Assembly (NCBI GenBank): GCA_023428135.1 | Contig: JAEYZG010000018.1 | Coordinates: 1 to 64,000 of the forward strand | DNA from: Bacteroidota bacterium | Lineage (GTDB): Bacteria; Bacteroidota; Bacteroidia; Cytophagales; Cytophagaceae | Reading direction: 5' to 3' | DNA length: 64,000 nucleotides | Shown: positions 17,034 through 31,300 of the stretch, piece after piece | How the letters are laid out: every line of letters begins with the position of its first letter | Position numbering within the stretch: position 1 is the stretch's first letter | Notes under the pieces: model-generated | Database searches by the model: none | What the model was told of the DNA's origin: nothing | The model's input: the letters and a program-made list of their open reading frames with translations, nothing else | Translations under genes and position numbers: made by a program

Positions 17034-19248
17034 TCTCCAGCCAGCCTTTTAATAAGCGTTTATTTTCAACTTGTCTCAGGAAATAAAAATATATTCCATC
17101 TTCAAGATTCTCGCCGTTAAATTCATTGAAATAGCCTTTTTTGTAATACACTCTGCTTCCCCATCTGTTATAAATTTCCAGGTCCCATTTTCCTCTTTTG
17201 AGATCACCAATATCGAAGAACTCATTTCTATCATCTCCATTAGGAGTGATAAGATTTGGCGGATCTTGTATAAATGGAGAACAATCAACTATAAGTGTAT
17301 CCGTTTTGTTGCAACCATTATGCCCTGTTACCTGCAACCAGTACTTGTCTTCTTCATTGTGAGTTGTAATGATTGTGGATATTGTATCTCCTGTATTCCA
17401 TAAATAGGTTGCGAAACCATTTGATGCAGATAAATTAATAGTGTCTTTTTTACAGAAATTTAACTCATCAATAGGAGGGAAGATTTTTACTTCCGGAAGC
17501 GCAAGACCTGAAATATTTATTGAGTCAATTTTTTTACATCCAAATTCATTACTTACTTCAACCCAATAAGTACCAGGACTAGGAACCTTGAATGTATTGT
17601 TAGTGCTTTTATCCTGCCAGGAGTAAGAAGTGAATGTTTTTAAGGTAGAGACTGATATATTATTATTCAGGCAATAGGAAGTATCTCCCGGTAAGATCAA
17701 TGATGTTATTTCGGGGAAAAATTTAATCTCCACAGAATCTTTCATTTTACAATCCATCCCTTTGGTTACTTCTACTTTGTATGTTCCTGAGTCCGCAATT
17801 ACTATTCTTTGTTTATCGCTGAAGGGGGTATTATTAAATGTCCAGTTAAACTGACTGTTTCCATATCCTCCATCTAGTGATACAAGAGTCCCGGGACAAA
17901 TCTCTTTATTCCCTCCCAGTTCCAGAAAGCCATAATCGGAAAAATATCCGTAGCGAAATCCTGTTCCTATTTCTGTTCCATTTAATGTTGCAAGATGAAA
18001 ATCACCTTTCAGGTTTTCTATATATGCCGGAAGATCTGGTGGTAATATGGTGATGTCTACATCCCCTGAATAATATAGCCATGTGCTGTCTGTTCCTTTT
18101 ACTGGTTTAAAATCACTTCCTTTTATCCAATCTTTACCATTTAATTTAAAAGAGTCTTCATTTCCTTTTCTGGTAACCAAATTCAGGACAAACCTTTCAT
18201 CATTTGTTCTTGTAAATACAATCCTTTTAGATCCAGAACACTTTAATGATGGAAGCAAAGCTCCGGCCAGTTCCTGCTCAAATCCGGATATATGAAATAC
18301 ATAAACCGGCTTATCTGATTTTATAAAGGCTGCAGAATCTGTCATTTGAAACTCTAAGGTCTCTCTTTTGTTGAGTGTAGCGTGAAGACTATCTGATATA
18401 TATATGTTCGTGTTATCATCTGTCGCAGTAATGTAGGCCCTGTCGTTGGAATATTCTCCGCTACCTTTGACAATCACATATTCTTTTCCCGTCTTATCCA
18501 CTGAAACGATCTGGTCACCGACAAGATCATAAGAGATTCCTTCTTTAATTGAATCATCTTTTAATGTAACGGCTATTGGTTTGTCAGAGATAATTTCTGA
18601 CCCTGACATATGCATAGCTCCCAAACTTGAAGCGGCTTTTATAGAATAACACTGCCCTCTGTTAAGTGTAATAGTAAATGGACTATTTGCTTTATGGCCA
18701 GATGCATCTTTTGTTAGTGTTACTGTTATCCTTGTGTTATCTTCAGTAGCTACAATATCAATTGAGGACCATCCATCAACGCTGGTTTCATTATCCCAAT
18801 AAGTCTGAAATGGTGTTATAAAATGTGTGCCTAAACCAAAATTACCTTTAAGTGTGAATATATCGGAATTCACAACATTTCCATTGTTACTTCCCATTAT
18901 TTCATAATATGCTGTAATAATTTCAGTTGAAGTAATATGTAGCCCATTGTTTAACACGCTTTGATCAGGTGTGCATTCTAACTCTCCCAGATAAAATGAA
19001 AGATCTATGGACCTCGAAGAAAATGCGTTTAATGAAAATTTGATTGGTTTGAAACTTTTATTTGCAGGTATAGAAACTTCTATGTTTGTAGAATTTTCAA
19101 ATGAAGCAAATCTAAGATAAACAGGACTGTTACCATGTATTGAAGAAACCTGAGGTGCTGCAAACCAAAATTCTTTGTCAGTCTGAGCTTTTAATCCTGA
19201 TGATAGATGAAATAAATATAGAAATGAAATGAAAATGATTTTTTTCAC
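17023..19248 (-). CDS. T9SS-secreted protein with IgGFc-binding-like N-terminus and gliding-type C-terminal domain
   Basis: The 741-residue protein has a signal peptide (about 1-22, ending GLKAQ). The N-terminal 400 residues resemble the IgGFc-binding N-terminal domain of Bacteroidota surface proteins (DKEFWFAAPQ ..., VATEDNTRITVTL, IYISDSLHATL). Ig-like/PKD-like modules follow, each with paired cysteines (GTYKVEVTKGMDCKMKDSVEI, GTYWVEVSNEFGCKKIDSI). The last ~85 residues are the gliding-motility-associated type B sorting domain (PNLITPNGDDRNEFF ... WDLEIYNRWGSRVY). It should be exported by the type IX system to the surface or medium. It lies 76 bases after the giant repeat gene, separated by a terminator. 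Confidence 0.85.
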   Translation of the reverse strand: MKKIIFISFLYLFHLSSGLKAQTDKEFWFAAPQVSSIHGNSPVYLRFASFENSTNIEVSIPANKSFKPIKFSLNAFSSRSIDLSFYLGELECTPDQSVLNNGLHITSTEIITAYYEIMGSNNGNVVNSDIFTLKGNFGLGTHFITPFQTYWDNETSVDGWSSIDIVATEDNTRITVTLTKDASGHKANSPFTITLNRGQCYSIKAASSLGAMHMSGSEIISDKPIAVTLKDDSIKEGISYDLVGDQIVSVDKTGKEYVIVKGSGEYSNDRAYITATDDNTNIYISDSLHATLNKRETLEFQMTDSAAFIKSDKPVYVFHISGFEQELAGALLPSLKCSGSKRIVFTRTNDERFVLNLVTRKGNEDSFKLNGKDWIKGSDFKPVKGTDSTWLYYSGDVDITILPPDLPAYIENLKGDFHLATLNGTEIGTGFRYGYFSDYGFLELGGNKEICPGTLVSLDGGYGNSQFNWTFNNTPFSDKQRIVIADSGTYKVEVTKGMDCKMKDSVEIKFFPEITSLILPGDTSYCLNNNISVSTLKTFTSYSWQDKSTNNTFKVPSPGTYWVEVSNEFGCKKIDSINISGLALPEVKIFPPIDELNFCKKDTINLSASNGFATYLWNTGDTISTIITTHNEEDKYWLQVTGHNGCNKTDTLIVDCSPFIQDPPNLITPNGDDRNEFFDIGDLKRGKWDLEIYNRWGSRVYYKKGYFNEFNGENLEDGIYFYFLRQVENKRLLKGWLEIIR

Positions 19249-19260
19249 AATAGAAAAGAC

Positions 19261-19298
19261 AAAACCCGAAAACTAAATTATAATATTTTCGGGTTTTA
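19261..19298 (-). terminator. Terminator after the giant repeat gene
   Basis: AAAACCCGAAAA pairs with TTTTCGGGTTTT around a 13-base AT loop. On the minus strand the stem ends in a T-run. It follows the giant gene, which ends at 19325. Confidence 0.85.
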
Positions 19299-19324
19299 AA
19301 AGATTATATGATAATATTATTTAT

Positions 19325-22300
19325 TTATCGCATTATTGTAACCTTTCCTTCTTTCTTATATGGACCAGTATATTCTCCTTCTAATCCTTCATAAGTAACT
19401 ATATAATTATAAGATCCTTCTGGCATTGGTTTGCCCAGGTAGGTACCGTCCCATGTTTTATTTCTGTCATCCGTGTAGAAGATTATTTCTCCCCATCTAT
19501 TATAGATAGTCATTTTAAAATTGGTAAAATACTTGCCAAAAATATGTAAGTCCTGATTTTTGCTTACATCACCCGCTGGCTCAATTGCATTCGGTATGTA
19601 AACTGTTGGTGCGCAGACCTGAACAATCTTAATGCTGTCTGTTAATGAACAGTTAAAGCTATTGGTTACAGTCACAATATACACTCCGGGTTCAATGATA
19701 GCTTTTTGTCTTAATGTGTCATTTGAATTTTCCCATTTAAATCTTTCTCCAGGACCTGCATCAAGCATCATATATTTATTGTTGTCAAAACAATAGATTT
19801 GACGTTCAGGCATAAATGGTTCCGGAAGTTTATTCATCTGTACATTGGCTTGATAAGAGGCAGCACATTCACCAATTGTTACAGTAACTCCATAAGTTCC
19901 TGTAGTTTTAACTTCTGCTGTCTCAGTAGTGCCTAGAATTGATGGAACCCATTGATAAGCAGGATTGTATATACCCGGGTTATTAAAGTTTGTTGGGGTT
20001 CCAACCAGTATAACTGTTTGTCCTTCGCAGGATGCAACATCTTTTAAGTTACCACTAATAGGAGTGTCAATACCTATAATACGGACACTGTCTTCAGCTG
20101 AGCATTTTACATCCGTAATTTTCAGCTTATAGAAATTTGAATCCGGAATTACATTAAAATTAACAGGATTAGTGTTGCCTATTAAATCAGAAGCCATAGT
20201 CCATGAATATATTTCTGGTGGATTTGGTATTGCATTGATATTCGCAACCAATGTTCCTGTGCTTTGATTACATAATATTCTTTCAGCAGGGATATTGAAT
20301 TCCGGTAAAGCATTGATTGTTGCAGATGCTTCAGTTTTACAATTTCCATAATAATATTGAACAGTATACAATCCCGGATCTCTGGCTGCTAAGAAATCCT
20401 GATTTTTATTCTGTAAAATTATTCCATCTTTATACCATGCAAATGCACCTGGTACAGAAGGTAAATTATATGGATTGGATCTTAACACAAGTGTATCGTT
20501 ATAACAGTTTTCAGAAATTAGGTTCCAGCTTGGTGGAGTTATTGTAAATACACTTACTGTATCATAATTAGGACATTTCTTTGAATCTGTAACAGTTAAG
20601 ACAATGGTTTGATTTGCTGGTGCGTTAATTGTAATGGTCGCCTCATTCCCAAGAGAAGCACCTGACAAGGAGTTCCATGAATAACTGTTCCCCGGATAAG
20701 TATAGGCATTCAATGTTGCATCGCTGGATGTACACACAAATTGATCACTTCCTGCATCTGCGATCGGTAATGGTGATACAAGTAATGATGTATTAGCTGA
20801 TTCTGCATTACAAACACCGTTTCCTGTCGAATAGGCAGTTATAATCACTGTTGCGTTAGCATCTATGTCCTCTTCTGATGGGAAATAAAAAGGATTAAGT
20901 TCAAATGAATTTAAGGAGAATGTTCCTGTTCCTGACGTTTTCCATTCAATTCCAGAGGCATTGACTATAGTTCCTGTTAATGCTACACCATCTTTATACA
21001 CACATGGATTGCCGGATGTTGCTGTTACTATTGGAGCTTTGTTAATTGTAACTTCAAGAGAATCATTTACAATATTACATTTTCCATTAATTGTTGAATA
21101 GGCAGTTAATATTACCTTCCCAGCTAATTGATCTGCTTCGGAAGGGGTATAGCTTGGATTTAAAGATGCTGCTGATGGCAAAAATATACCTGACCCAGAA
21201 GTAATCCATATCATTCCACCTGCAACTTTGACATTACCATTTAACTGAACTGAAGGAATATTTGCACAGGTTAAGATATCTGGTCCTGCATTTATTACTG
21301 GTTTTGGGGTAATGGTAATGGTAACTTTAGAGGTAACCTGATTACAGATTCCTGTTCCTGTTGTTGTCAATATAAGGTTGACGGCCGACGATTGAATGTC
21401 TTCAGGGGAAGGAATATATGAAGCGTTCAGACTGTTTGCATTTGGACTGAATGTTCCTGTTCCAGTTGTTTTCCATGTTCCCCCGGTGGCTCCTGTTACT
21501 TTTCCTCTTATTGCAACTTGAGTTAAGTCTGCACACACCGTTTGAGCCTGACCTGCATCAGCAGTAGGTACCGGAAGAATCGTGATTTTTTTGGATGCAC
21601 TTACTGCATTACATGTACCGTTTCCGGTAGTAGTAATGGTGAGTCCAACTTTTCCGGCAGTTATATCCGATTTGCTAGGAATGTATGAAGCATTTGGCGT
21701 GGAGGCATCAGGGACAAATGTTCCTGAGCCTCCTGTTTTCCATTCGATTCCAGATGAGACTGTGAATTTCCCGGGAAGTTTGATAGAATACAAATCCCCG
21801 CATACAGTAGTATCAGCTCCTGCAGTTGCAGTAGGAGGGGCGGTAAATGTAATGGTCATTGTATCTGACTGGGCATTACAAAATCCATTATTGATTGTTG
21901 TTAACACTATATTTGCTTTACCGTCTGCCTTTTCTGCCGCTGCCGGATAAAACATACCTTCAAGATCATTAGTATTAGAAAATGTTCCTCCATTAATTGA
22001 AGACCAGATTCCGCCTCCTGCATTAGCAATGAAGCCGGTAAGTTTTACTGTCATTACATCCTTACATAAGGATTGGTCCAATCCCGCATTTACAGTTGCT
22101 ACTGGAGCTGTGTAGATACTTAATGCACTAATGTCTGTATATACTTTACAAAGTCCCGTCCCGGTTGTTGTAGCAGTAAATATTACTCCTCCATTTGCTT
22201 TGTCTGCAACAGATGGAGTATAAACAGGAGCTAATGAAGCAGGATCTGAAAATACACCAGTTCCTGTACTGCTCCAGATTATTCCTCCTGTATTGCTAAA

Positions 22301-25300
22301 GTTACCTGCTAGAGTTATTGTTTTTTCATCTGTGCACATTGTTCTGTCAACTCCTGCACTGATAACGGGTTGTTTCTGAATTGTAATATTCACAGTATCA
22401 GATACCGCCTGGCAATCTCCATTGTCAATAGTTGTAACAATAACTCTTACTGAACCTGCAGCTGTATCATTAAGTGATGGTATGTATACCACCTTGGGTT
22501 CTGCATAAGATGTTAAAAACGTTCCGTTACCTGAGGTCTTCCAATTTACTCCTCCGGCAATTGAATACGTGGATGTTAATGATATTCCTGCTGTATCGGC
22601 ACATACAGTATGATCTGATCCTGCAGATACAACCGGTACAGGTGTAAAGTCAATCTTTAAATTATCTACCACAGCAAGGCACTTGCCCATACCAGTTGTA
22701 GTAAGTGTTAATACTACCGAACCATTTGATTTATCTGTTATCGATGGAAGATAGCTTGTTCCTAAATCTGAATCATTAGAGAATGTTCCGCTACCTGATG
22801 TTGTCCATATTCCTCCTGTGGCGATTGTAATCTTTCCTTCAAGATCTATTGTAGTAGCATCTGAGCATCTGATCATATCAAATCCGGCATCTGCAGTTGG
22901 AGATGGAGTAAAGAAATAATCAACATTGGATGAGACAGCTTTACATTTTCCATTTCCTGTAGTAGTTACATTTAATGTGACTTTTCCTGAAGCTTTTTCT
23001 GCATTTGTAGGGAAATAGTCTGTTGACTGAAGATTCTCATTCCCAAAGTTTCCATCTGTTGATGTTTTCCATGTTGCACCTGAAGCAACTGTAACTACCG
23101 CATTTAAAGGTATACTTATTACGTCGGAACAATATGAATCACCAGTTCCAGGATTAATGGTAGGAATTGGTGTGAAAGAAACAATCCTGTTATTTGAAGT
23201 AGGGGTACATATTCCTGTTCCTGTTGTTAATAATGTTAGTGTTACTGTAGATATGGTTAAATCATCTACAGAAGGCATATAGGTTGCATCTAAGGTATTT
23301 GCATTAGGTGTAAATGTCCCTGTACCGTTTGTGCTCCAAACTCCTCCTGTTGCCCCTGATACACTACCATTTAGTGGGAGCTCATTAATATCAGCGCACA
23401 AAGATGTATCCGTTCCTGGATATGCGACCGGACCTGCAGTGAATCTTATAATTTTCTGATCTGATACTTCTGTACAATTACCACTTCCAGATGTTGTCAG
23501 GGTAAATATGACAAATCCTTTGGTCTTATCTGCATCCGTAGGAGTGTATGTTGTGGCAATAGACCCGTTAGATCCGATACTTCCATTTCCGTCACTTGAC
23601 CAGGTTGATCCTGCAGCAATTGTAATCGCACCATTTAAATCAATAGAAGTAATGTCGGCACAAAGATCCTCATCTGATCCAGCTTTGGCAGTAGGAGCAG
23701 GAGTAAATGTAATCACTACCTGATCTGTATCAGCAGCGCAGATTCCGTTGCCTGTAGTTTCTGCAATCAGTGTCACATTTCCGTCTGAAAGCTCCTGTGA
23801 TGTTGGAGTATAGGTTATAGAGATCCCGGTGTTAGACGAGAATAAACCAGCGCCTGATGTAGTCCATTTAATACCAGTAGCTTGTGAAATGATTGCACTT
23901 AAACTTATAACTGAGTTATTTTCACAAACTGATAAATCCGAACCTGCATTGACAACTGGTCCCTGAGTGATTGAAATTCTAACCGTATCTATTCCAGGAA
24001 GACATGTTCCTACAGAAGTTCCGGTAAGTATTAAATCTACATAACCTGCAGCAATATCTGCGGCAGTCGGACTATAAGATGCATTTAATGAATTTGGGTT
24101 TGGTGAAAAATTTCCACTTGTAGGAGATGTCCAAGATCCATTTCCGGAACCATTTAATTTAACTGGAAATCCGTTGGTACATACATCCTGATTAGAACCT
24201 GCAAAAACAGGGACAGTGTTGAATGATATAGTCATCTGGTCTGTGATTGGGCTACAAGAGCCATTTCCTGTTGTTGTAAGGGTAATGGTAACCGATTGAC
24301 CATTTACATTTTCAGATAGAGAGGGAACATAACTTGCATGTAATGCATTCGCATCAGGAAGGAATGTCCCTGAACCGGAACTTGTCCATGCTCCTCCGGA
24401 CGCATTTACCACTGATCCGTTTAAAGTTACATCTATAACGCCGGCACAAACTGTTACATCGTTCCCAGCATTTGCTTGTGGCACTGGAGAAAGGTAAATT
24501 ACAAGTGCGTCTTTTACGGCATTACATGTTCCGTTTCCTGTTGTGGTCAATGTTAAAGTAGCTCTACCATTTCCTATTTGAACAGAAGAAGGTATAAATG
24601 TTGCATTAGGTGAGGTATCGTCCGGTACAAAAGTTCCTGTACCAGATGAAGTTGACCATTTAATGCCTGAAGCTACACTGAAGGTTCCGTTAAGAGTTAC
24701 ACCTGAAACATCTGCACAGACTGTCTGATCCAGACCTGCATCGACAGTCGGAGCCGGGGTAATTGTTACAATCATATCATTGTTTGCAGCATTACAAGTT
24801 CCATTTCCGGTAGTAGTTAATGTTAACGTAACTGATCCTGTTGATTTGTCTGAAGCACTTGGTGTATATTTTGCATTTAGGTCATTGACACTTGGGCTAA
24901 ATGTTCCGCTACCTGAACTTTTCCAGATTCCTCCTGAAGCAACTGAAACATTTCCTCCAAGATTGATACTTGTGATATCTGCACAAACTATTTGATCTGG
25001 ACCTGCATCGGATGTTGGGATAGGAGTATATGTAAATGTTACATGGTCTGTAACAAAATTACATGCACCATTTCCTGTTGTAGTAAAGGTCAGGATAGAT
25101 TGTCCGGAAGTTATTTCTGAGGCAGAAGGTAAATAAGACGCATTTGGTGTGAACTCATCCGGGGTGAATGTTCCTGAGCCACTTGTTGACCAAAATCCTC
25201 CGGTAGCTTTGGTATATGAACCGTTTAATGGTATGTTAGTTATGTCTCCGCAATAAGTTTTGTCTGATCCGGCTTCTACGGTTGGTATTGGATTAATGGT

Positions 25301-28300
25301 CAGTGTCAACTTGGATGAAACGGGTTTACAAGTTCCGTTTCCAGCACTGGTTAATGTCAACAGCACTGAACCTGAAGCGAGATCAAAACTTGATGGATAG
25401 TAAGTTGTAACTAATGAATTGGCGTCCGAGAATGTGCCTGATCCAGAGCTTATCCAGGTTCCTCCGGTTGCAATAGTAACAGTTCCGTTCAGAGCTGCTC
25501 CTTCAAAGTCAGCGCATAAAGTTTGAGAAGGTCCGGCATTAACAGTTGGAGCAGGCGTTATTAAAATTTGTAATGTATCTCTTACAGATGAACAAACTCC
25601 AGACCCTGTTGATGACAGTGTTAAGTTAACTATTCCTGATGCTTTATCAGCAGCACTGGGAACATAAGTGGCATTCAATGTGCTGGCATTGGGCGCAAAG
25701 CTTCCGGTTCCAAGAGTTTTCCAATTGCTATCGGTTGCATTTTGTATGTTTCCGTTAAGACTTACTCCATTGGCATCTGCACATATGGAAAGATCAGTAC
25801 CGGCGTCTACAATAGGTTTAGGGGTGATCGTAATTTTTATTGAATCGCTTACCGGTAAACACAATCCATTACCTGTTGTAGTTAGAGTTAAGAGGACCGT
25901 TTTTGCATTGATATCATTAGCAGATGGTTTATAAACAGCATTCAACGATGTCTCATCCGGAGTAAAGGTTCCATCTCCGGAAGTAGTCCAAAGTGCTCCG
26001 GTTGCTGTAGTTATTTTACCATTTAAACGAACTCCTGAAGTATCACTACAAACTGTTTGATCCAATCCTGCATCTGCTGTAGGGGCAGTTGTTATCTGAA
26101 AACTCATCTGATCTGTCACAGATTTGCAGAGCCCATTGTTTAAAGTTGTTGCGGTTAGGTTTACATTGCCTGCACTAATATCAAGAGCAGATGGTATATA
26201 ATCTGTAATCAAACTGTTTGGGTTGGTAAAGGTTCCTGTTCCGGAGCTTGTCCATTGCACTTCATTTGTTACAGTAGTAATTGCACTTAGATTCACTGAC
26301 GCATTATTGGCACACACAACTTTATCAGTTCCGGCATTTACAGTAGGTGCAGGAGTAATTATTAAATTCAATTCATCACTTACTGCAACACAGTTACTAA
26401 TTGCTGAACTGGTTAATTTCAATGTAATGTTTCCCGATATGCGATCAGCAGCAGATGGTACGTAGTTGGCTTCCAAAGTAGTATTGTCAGGAAGAAATGA
26501 TCCTGTACCACTGCTTACCCATTGTCCTCCAGGAGCATTCAGTACTTGTCCGTTGAGTTTGATTGCAAAGCTGTCTGCGCAAATGCTAATATCATTTCCT
26601 GCATTCACGACTGGTGCTGGAAGTATTGTTATGATAACATCATCTTCAACAGGTTTACAAATTCCAGTACCTGTTGAAGATAATTTTAATGTAACTGTAC
26701 CTGAACTTATTTCTGAATCAGATGGTACATAGGTTACAGATAGTTGATTGTTCGAAGGAGTAAATGTTCCTGTACCGCCTGTCCATGTTCCTCCTGTAGC
26801 TATTGTTACGTCTCCATTGAGGGTAACCTGTGCATTGTTAGCACAGATATTTAAATCTGAACCAGCATTTATTGTTGGGGCAGGAGTGAAGGTAATAACT
26901 GTTACGTCAGAAACTGATTTACACAGTCCATTACCTGTGCTCGTTAAAGTCAGTGTTACAATTCCATTTTCAAGATCTAAAGCAGATGGGATATAAGAGG
27001 CATTAATGGTATTGGCGTCAGGAGTAAAAGTCCCTGAGCCAGTAGTCTTCCATATACCCCCACTTGCATTAGTGACAGTTCCATTTAAGGTCACAGATGA
27101 AATGTCTGAACATAAAGTTAGGTCTGGTCCTGCATCAACTACGGGTACTTGAGCTATATCTAATTTTATTTGGGAAGAAACAGGGTTACACGTTCCATTT
27201 CCGGTAGTTGTTAATGTTAGTGTAATTGATCCAGCTGTTTTGTCATTGTCCGAAAGTACATAGCTAGCATTCAGCTCAGTGGCTGATTGACTGAATATGC
27301 CTGATCCTGTGCTGCTCCATACGGCACCTGAAGGAATTGTATTGATAGATCCGTTTAATACAACAAAAGAAGAATCACCGCATATGGAAATATCAGTTCC
27401 TGCATTTACTGTAGGTACTGGAGTAATTGTAAATAATACTGTATCCGTTTGAGGTGGACAATAAGTTGTAGCAGAGGTTGTTAATCTCAGTTTAACACTT
27501 CCGTTGGTTCTTTCAGTTAATGAAGGAATATAGGTTGCATTTAAAGTGTTTGCATTTGGAGAAAATGAACCGTTGCCATTCGACCAGGTGAAACCTGTTG
27601 TGGTATTCGTACTCCCATTCAAAGTTATTCCTGAAGCGTCTGCGCAGACAGTCTGATCTGGACCTGCTGAAACTGTGACTGCTGGGTGAATGGTAATAAT
27701 TATAGTGTCAGAGATTGCAGTACAAGGACCATTACCGGTGCTTGTCAGCGTTAATTTGACTTGCCCAAGAGTCTTATCCGTAGCTGACGGCTTGTAACCG
27801 GTAGATGTAGAAAATGCATTCGGGATGAAGGAGCCTGTGCCTGAACTTGTCCAGAAACCTCCAGAGGCATTGTTTACTATACCATTTAATGTAATAGTGG
27901 TTTCATTACCACACATATCCAGATCGGTTCCGGCATCTACAAAAGGCGCAGGTGGTATTGTGATTTTTATATCATCAAATACTGATTTACAAACTCCGTT
28001 AGCAATTGTTGTTATCGTTAATGTTACAGAACCAGCAGTTATTTCAGATGCACTGGGAATATACTCTGCACTTAAAGAATTGACAGAAGGAGTAAAAGAT
28101 CCAGCGCCTCCTGACCATACTGCATTAGATCCGAAAGCATTTAATTTTACTGGAAAATCATTCGGACAAACGATCTGATCCGGACCCGCATTGATTGAAG
28201 GGGCAACTGTAAAATCTATTTTCATATTGTCCTTTACTGCATTACACAATCCATTTCCCTGAGATGTAAGTGTTAATGTTATTCCACCTTTAGCTTTATC

Positions 28301-31300
28301 TGCTGCAGATGGAATATAACTTGCATTAAGTAAATTATCATTTGGGGAGAATGTACCTGTTCCGTTTGTTGTCCATTGTCCACCTGTAGCATTCTGAACC
28401 AAGCCATTTAAAGGCACAATTGAGGCATCACCACAAACAGTCTGGTCTGATCCTGCATCTGCTATGGGCGAAGGTTTTATTATAATGATGACTTCATCTG
28501 AAACAGCAACACAATTTCCATTTCCCGAAGTCGTGAGCGTTAGAGTTACATTTCCTGCAGCTATTTCATCGGTAGAGGGAATATAGGTAGCATTTAAAGT
28601 AGTTGAGTTTGGACTAAATGTTCCTTTGCCACCTGTCCAGATTCCCCCAGTTGCTACCGTTACATTTCCTGTAAGTACAACTGAAGGATTGTCTGCACAA
28701 ACTTCTTTATCTGCACCAGCGTTTGCTGTAGGAGCTGGGGTAATAGAGACAGTGGTTTGTTCTGATACAGGAAGGCAATTCCCATTTCCGGTAGTATTTA
28801 CATTAATAATGGCTTGACCTGCTAAAATTTCGGCTGCTGTAGGAGTGTAATTAGCATTTATATCAGATGCAGAAGGTGTAAATGTTCCATTCCCTGTCCA
28901 TAAGATACCGGTTGCCGGAGTGCTGAAAACAGCATTCAGTTTTACCAATGCATTATTGCCACAAACAGGCCCGGCACTGGACGCAGTTATGGTCGGTGGA
29001 TTCGTAAAATTTATAATGATATCGTCCTTTACAGCAAGACACTTTCCATTTTCTGTAGTTGTCAATGTCAGGGTAACAGCTCCCGCAGAAATTTCTGAGG
29101 CAGTTGGTGTATAGGTCGCATTCAAAGCTGTATTGTCTGGAGTAAATGTACCAGCTCCTCCAGACCATATCCCACCTTTCGCAACAGTAACAGTTCCATT
29201 AAGATTTGTTGCTGCATTGTTTTTACATTTTGACTGATCGGTTCCTGCATTTACTGTGGGAGTTGGAGAGAATCTGTATACTACCTGATCCGAAACCGAA
29301 TTACATGAAGGTTTACTTGCACTTAATGTAAGGGTGACAATACCTGCAGATATTTCAGATGCTGTTGGTGTATAGGTAGCATTCAAAGTAGAATTGTCAG
29401 GAGTAAAAATACCAGCTCCTCCGCTCCAGGTATATGAAGTAGCATCTTTCACTGATCCTGATAATTTTATTGCCGGATTATTAGAGCAAAGTGTGTCATC
29501 TGTTCCTGCATTTACTGTAGGTTTAGGATCAACGAGAACATTCAGTGTTTTTGAAACAGGGTTACAATTACCATTTCCGGTTGATTCAAGTGTAAGCGTA
29601 AAGAAACCTGCAGAAACTTCAGCTGCACTTGCGGTGTAGGTAGTTGTTAGTGCATTTCTTCCAGGGGAAAAAGTTCCAGTCCCTGTTGTCCAGTTTCCTC
29701 CGGTGGCCCCGGTAACCGTACCACTTAAAACTGTTACAGGATTATTTTCACATATAATAATGTTCGAACCAACAGATACTACGGGAATAGGAGTAAATGT
29801 AATTGAAGTATTGGATGTTACTGCATTACAGTTTCCATTGTTAGTTGATGTCAAAGTAAGAGTAATATTTCCGGCATTAACTTCTGATGTTGTTGGAGTA
29901 TATGTGGCATTCAGAGTATTGGCATTGGGGCTGTATGTTCCTGTGCCTCCGCTCCATGTGCCGGTAGTAGTTGCTCCTGTTACTGATCCATTTAATGGTA
30001 TTGCAGTATTGTTCTTACAGATAGATTGGTTGTTTCCTGCATTTACTACAGGAATAGGTGTGAATTTGATTGAAACTAGATCATTCACAGCAAGACAATT
30101 CCCTATACCAGTGGTGGTAAGAGTTAAATTAACAGATCCAGCTGTGAGCTCTGCTGCTGTCGGGGTATATGTTGCGTTCAAGGTATTAGCATTGGGATTA
30201 AAAGATCCCGCACCTCCTGTCCATGTTCCACCAGATGCATTTGAAACAGAACCATTTAAATCTACTTTATTATTGTTTTTACATACAGATAGATCAGCTC
30301 CGGCATCCGCTGTTGGAATAGGAGTATAAGTAAGTTTTATTGTTCCAGTGCCTGCAGGGCAAACACCGTTTCCTGTTGTAGTCAGGTTTAACATAACGGA
30401 TCCTGCAGATATTTCAGCTGCTGTCGGAGTATAGGTTATGTTAGCGGATGTTTTATTGGGAGTATAGGTCCCTGCCCCCCCGTTCCAGGTAAGTCCTGTA
30501 GCTCCGCTCATTGTAGCCGATAAACTTAACTTGGGATTATTTGCGCAGGCAGATTTATCAGGCTCTAGGCTAATAACAGGTTGTTTAGAGAAGGTGTAAG
30601 TAATGCTGTCTTTTTTAGGAGAACAAACTCCATTACCAGTGGAAGAGAGGATTAGTTTTACTGATCCGTTTGCAATATCGGCAGCAGATGGTGTATATGT
30701 ACCTTGAAGGCTAGTGTTGCTTGGGGAAAATGTACCACTTCCTGAAGTACTCCAGATTCCACCACCTGCATTAGATACTTTTCCATTTAATTTAAATGAA
30801 GTAATCGTCGAACATAATGTTGAATCATTTGAAGAACCTGTCCCTGGTTTATCAGCATTGGCATCTGTGATAACGGAAGGAGGTACAAAATTAGTTACGG
30901 TTTTGCTTGTAGAATTTACATACCACCAAGTATTGATAGTTTTACCATCTCCGAAATTATTATTCCATGTATGACATCCAGTTGCGCTATTGCAACCCGT
31001 AAAGTTTGTACCACCTCCGACTTTGGAATCATCCCAGAAAAGGGATGGGCGTGGTCCTGTAGGCCTCACGAGATCAACAATATAACCGTTTGAGTTATTT
31101 TCTACGTCAAATAAAGGAAGGTGAGTAAGACCATTATAATAATCAACTTTTGTTGTTATATTAACTCCACCGGTTACAATATTGCCTTTTCCGTCTTTAC
31201 CATCCCAGGTTATGCAGTTATTACCAGCAACAAGATCAGCAGTTATAAGTCTGTCTGTAGAACCAGCCTGATAACCTGCTATTCCATTTAGCTCGAAAAG

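Noticed and set aside
29703..30329. A 208-codon open frame on the plus strand, and many similar ones between 21.5 and 31 kb
   Set aside because: They lie antisense to the giant repeat gene and recur with the repeat period. They are products of its Thr/Gly/Asn-rich codon pattern, not genes.
20780..30870. Non-coding satellite or CRISPR-like repeat
   Set aside because: The period is about 264 bases, in frame and coding for a conserved protein module, with no spacer-repeat structure.
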